From Yamagishiella unicocca (lineage: Eukaryota; Chlorophyta; Chlorophyceae; Chlamydomonadales; Volvocaceae), in NCBI GenBank assembly GCA_003116995.1, contig BDSL01000038.1:1-64000 (forward strand): a stretch of DNA of 64,000 nt. Direction: 5' to 3'. The translations under genes and the position numbers were made by a program. This document shows, one piece after another, positions 58,158-64,000 of the stretch. Under the pieces are notes generated by a model. It searched no databases and was not told the DNA's origin. It saw only the letters and a program-made list of their open reading frames with translations. Positions within the stretch are counted from its first letter, which is position 1, and each line of letters starts with the position of its first letter.

Positions 58158-61100
58158 CTATCGCCCGGCGTCTTCACCATCCGCTGACGTCAGCGTCGTA
58201 CAAGGGCTACTACACACCATGACCCGGCCGTTATTCTTGACGTCGTTGCAGCCCGACACCTCACAAACCCCCACCGCCCCCGCCCCCTCCCCGGGCGGCT
58301 GCAGCTCCGGAAGCACAGTGCACTGCCGTGCCGTTGTGTAGCGCCGAGCGACGGCGACGGCACCCGCTATGACGTTCTGCGGGAGCAGTGTCACCCCCCA
58401 CGTGGCCCTACACGTGCAGCCGGCGGGCAGTCCCTGCGACGATATGCATGGTGCGGCTGACGTGGCATTGGAGGAGGCCCCGTCGGAGCCGGTCTGCTCG
58501 TCCAGTATACGGCACTGCGGGCCGCAGTAGTCCCACGTGCGCCCCAGCAAGGTGGTGAAGCCGGGCTGCAGGCGGCACCAGGGGCCCTATGGGGTTGAGG
58601 AGCGGGGGCCCGGGGGTTAGAGGTGTGTGTGTATGTGTGTGTATGTGTGTTGTTGCGAAGTTTTCATCACACGCCGCCATCCACACCTGTGGATCGTTGT
58701 CGGGATTCGCACAACCCGTGTACGACGTGTTGTACTGCCCGTCCGCGTCGACGAAGGCCCACGGGTCGCGCGAGCACGTGGAGCCGGACAACGTGGTCCA
58801 GCCGGCGCCGCACTGCTGCCGGGGCGTCGAGGGCCTGCGCGGACGGATGGCACAGGACCCGTGGGTCGGTGGGTCGGTGAGGCGAGCCAGGATCGCCTAC
58901 TGAAACCCCGATCAACCCGACTAACACTGCGGCTGGATGACCCCCGGAATGGAAGACCCCCGGATGATAAGCACGTCGTGGGCTCGTAACGGCAGCCTCA
59001 TGGTTCTTCGAGTTCTTCGCACTAGCGACGCCAAGGCCCAGACTCAACGAACCCTAATCTCGTTTGCGTCCTACGTTAAGGGCGGCGCGGTGGGGGGCTG
59101 CGGGAACTCCACCGAGCACGCCGCCTGACTAGCCGCCGGGCCGCAGTAATCCCAGTGGCCGTTCAGGGCGGAGGCGCAGTTTCCGTCCTGCGGAAAATTG
59201 CAGGGCGCAGGGGCGGGGGTGGGTTACGGCATGCGTGGAGCCGAGGCCGTGGAGTCGCAGGCGAGGCGGGTTGCTGAAGGCGGAGGCGGCATAGAACGAG
59301 GTTGCGGTTGACAGGGGGGAAGGATTTCCTAGGAGGCAGGTAGAAGCCTCCAGGGTGCCCGACGAAAGTGCACCGCCGCCTCAGCTCCCACCCCGGCGCA
59401 ACCTTCCCCGCCCCCGAGGGCCCCCACCTGCTCCACTGGGCACCACAGCCCGACTCGGTCGCCGTCTGGGTTAGCGCACCCGGTCAGCTGGCTGCCCCCA
59501 AAGGACCAGCTGGTGCGACAGCGGCAGCCCCCACGGGTTTGCTGCGAGGGAGAGGGCGAGCAGGGTGGCGGGGCGGCAGGGTTACGGGACTATGCCACAC
59601 GATGGTGGTTCGGGCTCGTGGCCATGAAGGACGCTTAGTAAAAAGAGTTCCGAAGACCCATCGTACCAGGCATGCACTCAGTGGCGGCGGCGGCGGCGGC
59701 GGCTTCGGCGCTGCCGGCGGCGCGTCGAAGGCGGCTGGCGCCTGTGTCGCGAAGTACTGGCCCCACTGGTACATCTTGCTCTGGATCCGCTGAGTCACGT
59801 TGTGCATGTACCGCACCTGGCCTGGGGGGGCAGGGTTCAGGAGGGGGTTCAGGAGGGGTTCAGGAGGAGGCGCAAGACGGGGTCCAGGAGGGGTCCAGGC
59901 GGGGGTTCAGGACAGGACAACCACACGCCGTACCCTCCCGCCAGGATGTTGCAAACCCTAGCTGCGTACGGCATCTCGGCCCCGACCCACCGACCCACCC
60001 GCCGTGACGTGCCCCAGCGCCGCGATGCACACGTCGTGCGTGTACGCGATGAAGTTCCCCAGCTCGTCGTTACCGGGCTGGGAGGGGCACGAGTCGAAGC
60101 CGTGATCGGCGTCGGCTGCGGGAATCCCCAGCCGGTCTCGCCAGGCCTGAGGAGCGGCGTCGAGGGGAGCGGCCCCACAAAACGAGGGAGACAGGGTCAA
60201 GGACGCCGGGACGCTAGGGCCGAGGGGGCGACATCTCATCCGAAATCTGACCCGAGATTATATCCGAAATCCGATCCATGCCCCCCGAGATTTTGTCCGC
60301 AATCTCTTCCGAAAATTCCTCCGAAATCCCTCCCTAAACTTCGTCCGACAGCTCATCCGACATTGTATCTGGCAGCAGCATCCGGGCGAGGGCAGAACCC
60401 GCAGTTGACCGCTGACGGGCCGCAGCCTCTAGCCGGGCGGCCTCCTGCTGCCCACCATCGTCCCGCCCCCTGGCTCCAGCACACTTGCGCACCAAACCCT
60501 TCCATACTTACGTCTTCTACTTTGGCCCAGCTGCTCGACAATTCGCGCGAAAAATACCCGAGGCAGTACGTCCGGGAGGCCTGGGCGAAGGCGCCTTGGT
60601 TGTAGACGGGACCTAAGAGGGCAGGGGGTTCGAATAAAAGAACCGTTGACGGGGCGGGTTGGGCCGTCACGTTACTGGCGGGCCAAGGAAGCGGCGCGGG
60701 GCGGCAAGGGGGTAAGGGAGGGGTGGGTGCGGATGGCTGGAGCTTAGGAGGCGGGCGGAGGTGTGAGGGAGGAGGAGCTAGAGGGTAACATACCCATCAC
60801 CCCACGCGAGCCAGCAGCGCACCTGCCACAACGGGCGTGTCGTCTACTCCGTCATCGCTCGTGCTGGCGCAGCCGCGGGCGGTGCTACTCACGCCGAAGT
60901 TGTGGTAGAGCCCCAGGTGGTGCCTGGGGGGGGAGCGGGCCGTCTCGTGAGTCGGCGCGGTCGCACCAAACATCCGTGCACATGGAGGATCCATGCGGCG
61001 ACGCCTAGGGCGGCGACAGCTTCACGGGGGTGATACCATACGCGTTCGAAGGACTCCCGGAGGCAAGCTGGCTCCAGGGAAGGCTACCTTCCGGCCAACC

Positions 61101-63980
61101 TCGCTACCTTCCGACCCGAACCCATACCTCACCCTTCACCTCCCCAGCCGCCCCCTCCCCGCCCTCTCCCCGACCAATGCCCCTCCTGCCCCGCAAGCTG
61201 TCTATCTATCCACATATCTACCACTTATCTATCTACCTATCTATCTACCTATCTATCTACCTATCTATCTACCTATCTACAATCCAGCTAGATTCGTGGC
61301 TCACATGATCTCGTGCCACAGCACCTTGGCGCCGTACTCCCACCCGGACTGGCTGTTCCACTGCGCCGTGTCCAGCACACTCCACAGCAGCGCCACGTGG
61401 CCGGTGGCGAGATTGGTGGCGGAGGAGGGAACCCAGCCGTAGCTGGAGGAGGCGGCGGCAGGGGTGGGAGGGGGGCGGGAGGGGGTTAGGAGGGGGGCGG
61501 GAGGGGGGCGGGAGGGGGTGGGAGGGGTATCAGCCACAGCTGTCCGCACATTCTTGTGATTTGACCCAACCCTAGGGCGGCAACTGAAGCCGACGGGTGG
61601 TGCAGGAGACCAAGGTAGGTAGGTGGCAAGTACGGGCCGTACATACCCAGCGTACGACGCGCTGGCCTTGTCACCGGCCACCAGGATGTTGATGGAGCGA
61701 GGGAAGTCCTTGGCGCCCTGTTGGGGCGGGAGGGGGGAGGGAGGGAGAGAGGAGGGAGGGAGGGAGGGAGGGAGGGGGGAGGGAAGTGGCGGAGTGGGGG
61801 TCGGGGATTCGAGGGAAACCCGTGGATGTCCGAAAAAACCGTTTGAAACGGGGAGGGGGGAAGGAGGACTCGGGACGGGGCGCATCAAAAGAGAGAGAGA
61901 TGACGGGGGCCCTCCGCCTCCGGGCCAATCCTCCCTCCCACCCACCCCTTTCCATCCACGGGTCTTCCTCAAAACCCACCCCTTTTGACGTGGCCCGACG
62001 CTGATTCTCTGCTCCCACCAGCCCGCTCGTCCCCGGTTCGAGCCCCGGTCGCCCCTTTGTGTGTCCCCAGGGTTTCCTGGGGACCCCTACCTAGCTACCC
62101 CCAGGGGGCAGCACGCACATTGAGCACTTCGCTGCAGGCCTTGTACACGTAGTTGCCATCCGAGGAGCAGGACGCCCAGGCGGCACGGCTGGACTTGAGC
62201 AGGTAGGGGTTGCTGTGGGGCAGCACAGGGGCGGGGTGGGTTACTGCCGCTGGTCGTAGGGTGACGCCGTGACGGGGACATGGAGTGGCTGGGGCGGAGG
62301 GGGCTACACGCAAGAGCCAACCTATCGCCCAGTAATGCGATCCATACTTCAAATTTGCACGTGCCTGCAGGGCGCGTAGTGAGGAGCTCAGTACGGCACA
62401 GGATCCAACAGGTTCCTCTTGCCCCGCCCCGGCCCCCGGCTGCTGTTGCTCTGGGCCTCTTGTTACCCTGCCGGTCGACCTGACCCGTGGGTCGCAGCCG
62501 CGTCGCTGCGCGTCCGGCACTCACGCGACGGGGTCGTATCGGACTTCGTTTATGAAGAACGAAAAGTTTGACCGGAAGGCCATGGCGTTGACTAGCTTCA
62601 CGATCCGGGAAACGTACTCGGGGGCCTTGTCCCAGTTGGGGGGCCCGTACCCACCGCTCTGCCTGCGCGGTTGGGTTGGTTGAGTTCGGTTGGCGGTTTG
62701 GGCGTTGATCAGAGCTATCCAGCTACGCCAAATCTGTCTCCACCTTGCTTTTCCGCATCGTGTTTCCGCACACTTTGCACCCCGGCACATCAATTCCCGT
62801 CGCCAACGCCAGAGGCTCAATACTGCACCTCACTTGCACACAGCAACTCGCAACCAGGCAGAACCTCAAGCGACTGTCGTTCGCACCTGTACGTCATGAC
62901 GTGGAACACCAGCGGTATGAGCACCCTCGGCTGTGTCGTACCCGGCGCGGGCTTGAAGCCAGGCGGCAGCTGGGTCTGCAGCAGCGCGGCCTGAAGGGGG
63001 TCCGTCTGCTGCAGCAGGCGGCGAGTCACGGCGGGGAGCGCCATTGCCGTACGCTTGTCGTACGGAACGCGGTTCGCCAGCGTGGTCAGGTTGGTACCCG
63101 TCCGCGGGTTGTAGATTGGGAGGCTGGCGGGGCGGGGGGAGGAGGAAGAGAGGGCGAGGTCGTTGGGAATGGCCAGGGGGGGCAAGAGGAATGCAAGGAA
63201 TACCGGTAGTAGACGAGAACTGTGGCCCCCGCCCTCTCGCACCTGGGCTCCTGGCCGAGGTCCAGGTGTGTGTCCAGGCGGTCCATCACCTCCCGCAGCT
63301 CGTCGCTGGCGCCCACCAGCCGCATCAGCACGAGGTACAAATCCACGACGAGCTCGGGCAGCGTAGCGGGGTCGTACAGTCTACGCAGCTCGTCCACGAA
63401 GGGCGCTGCGGCGGCGCTGGACAACACGGTCTGGACCTGCGGGGAGGGGGTGCCCGGCAAGCGGTGCGTGCGTGCATGGAGGGGCAGGTCAGGTCATGGG
63501 CGGAGCTCCAAAGGCGCCTACCTCAGGGGGCCAGCAGTGCCCCGAAAGCCCCAAACCCCAAACCCTAACCCCTAAACTCCAAACCCTAAGCCCCGCCTCA
63601 CCCCGGACTCGATCTTCCGCCTGATGAAGGCCTGCACATCGGTCTGCGTGCGCGAGAGGGGGGAGGGACGGCACGACAGGAGCGCGGAACCGCTTTGGGT
63701 GCCTGCGAAGCGTCGGAGGGCAGGGCGTCCGGCGCCGCACGCCATACCCTCGCACACCGACCCGCGGGTCATAGCCCGCATCCCGCACCTGGAGCAGGTC
63801 GCGTTGCGCTGTGAGGCTACGCCTGCCGCTGCTACTGCTGCCGCTGCCGAGGCTGAAAGATCCTCCCCCCAGCGGTGCCGTGCTGTTGAGCACTCCGTCC
63901 AACTGCCGCCGTACCATCGCCATCGCGCTACCCAGGCTCGAGGCGATCGGCAAGATGTTCTTTTGGAAGTCAAGCACCCC
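58158..63980 (-). CDS. M43 (pappalysin-like) metalloprotease with kringle-like repeats, partial
   Basis: Sixteen exons in phase: 63789-63980, 63602-63643, 63243-63436, 62887-63123, 62525-62662, 62119-62212, 61647-61717, 61305-61442, 60823-60923, 60512-60612, 59999-60146, 59667-59821, 59428-59541, about 59113-59187, about 58687-58815 and 58158-58586, at least 785 aa. The N-terminus lies beyond the right edge. The catalytic domain starts near RVLIPLVFHVMTY. The zinc site HEIMHHLGLYH is split over an intron, followed by DDGVDDTPVV and the Met-turn-like region NDELGNFIAYTHD, where Ile replaces the usual Met. The C-terminal part has two kringle/FN2-like units: TGCANPDGDRVGLWCPV...HWDYCGPAAS and YTGCANPDNDPQGPWCR...RTWDYCGPQC. 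A Cys-rich tail follows. M43 enzymes are secreted zinc endopeptidases; here a role in extracellular matrix or wall turnover is inference. Confidence 0.85.
58856..58867. repeat. palindrome family GACCCGTGGGTC
   Basis: Member in an M43 intron about 40 nt before an acceptor. Confidence 0.9.
60236..60370. repeat. degenerate ATCCGAAAT-type repeat
   Basis: About ten loose copies of a TCCGAAATC-like unit at 10-15 bp spacing in the M43 intron 60147-60511. Confidence 0.6.
61226..61281 (+). repeat. 12-bp simple repeat (CTATCTATCTAC)n
   Basis: Four to five units of a tetranucleotide-derived repeat lie just downstream (in gene sense) of the M43 exon that encodes HEI of the zinc site. Confidence 0.95.
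61806..61852 (+). repeat. intronic repeat B, antisense to the M43 gene
   Basis: GGATTCGAGGGAAACCCGTG followed by GATGTCCGAAAAAACC, in M43 intron 61718-62118, towards its 3' splice site. Confidence 0.7.
61945..61986 (-). repeat. intronic repeat B, sense to the M43 gene
   Basis: On the minus strand: TTTTGAGGAAGACCCGTGGA. It is in the same intron as the copy at 61806-61852 and inverted to it. Confidence 0.65.
62482..62493. repeat. palindrome family GACCCGTGGGTC
   Basis: Member in an M43 intron about 32 nt after a donor. Confidence 0.9.
63545..63592 (+). repeat. telomere-like interstitial repeat
   Basis: Degenerate CCCTAAA/CCCCAAA units in an M43 intron, ending directly after the acceptor region of the next exon. 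Confidence 0.6.
63759..63770. repeat. palindrome GACCCGCGGGTC
   Basis: Member in an M43 intron about 18 nt after a donor. Confidence 0.9.
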
Positions 63981-64000
63981 CTGTGAGCGCACCGAAACCA

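Noticed and set aside
60893..60923. A GTGAGT donor directly after HNFG in the M43 gene
   Set aside because: Reading on gives DDGVDDTPVV, the conserved segment after the zinc site, and a later donor at 60822 keeps phase.
62030..62056. A tRNA-like B box (GGTTCGAGCC)
   Set aside because: No matching A box at the right distance and the T-stem does not pair, so it is neither a tRNA nor a clear tRNA-derived SINE.
58158..63980. Gametolysin (M11) as identity of the right-edge protease
   Set aside because: The zinc site is HEI-M-HHLGLYH, not the QExxHxxxxxH form of volvocine M11 enzymes.
1..64000. CRISPR arrays, bacterial operons or prophage
   Set aside because: No spaced direct repeats, no ribosome-binding sites; genes have spliceosomal introns.

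Overview
This window is nuclear DNA from a green alga of the Chlamydomonadales (volvocine or Chlamydomonas-like). The evidence is a very GC-rich sequence; genes split into many short exons with GTGAGN, GTGCGN or GTGGGT donors and CAG acceptors; long Ala, Gly, Gln and Pro tracts in proteins; TGTAA poly(A) signals after several stops; and nuclear genes for plastid proteins (ribosomal protein uL18c, a CCB3/YggT-like protein). I cannot name the genus. Nearly all gene models below were built by joining exons by eye and checking that the phase carries across every intron.

Layout. 1-4.2 kb (-): EF-hand protein, partly off the left edge. 6.4-12.7 kb (+): a very large bZIP transcription factor (about 1,567 aa). 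14.3-18.7 kb (-): an unrecognised protein joining a cold-shock-like N-terminus to a Cys-rich C-terminus. 19-21.5 kb: weak coding traces only. 21.6-22.7 kb (+): mitochondrial Rieske iron-sulfur protein whose first exon changes reading frame. 23.7-28.8 kb (-): membrane-anchored pepsin-type aspartyl protease, with an 18-bp minisatellite in one intron. 29.2-33.0 kb (+): CobW/COG0523 GTPase, followed by a 20/21-bp minisatellite. 35.2-37.4 kb (+): CBP3/UQCC1-like complex III chaperone. 38.5-40.6 kb (-): plastid ribosomal protein uL18. 40.6-45.1 kb (+): PLP aminotransferase, head to head with uL18. 47.4-52.0 kb (+): TAF4-like TFIID subunit. 52.6-54.9 kb (+): HAD phosphatase. 55.4-56.0 kb (+): CCB3/YggT-like plastid membrane protein. 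58.2-64 kb (-): secreted-type M43 (pappalysin-like) metalloprotease with kringle-like C-terminal repeats, its N-terminus off the right edge.

The genes are mostly independent housekeeping loci. The one theme is bc-type complexes: Rieske subunit, a bc1 assembly chaperone and a putative cytochrome b6f assembly factor. The most unusual non-coding structure is two families of short repeats confined to introns. One has sense copies near 5' splice sites and antisense copies near 3' splice sites, sometimes both in one intron, which is what introner-like or TIR-flanked elements would leave. A 12-bp palindrome, GACCCRYGGGTC, also recurs at least seven times.
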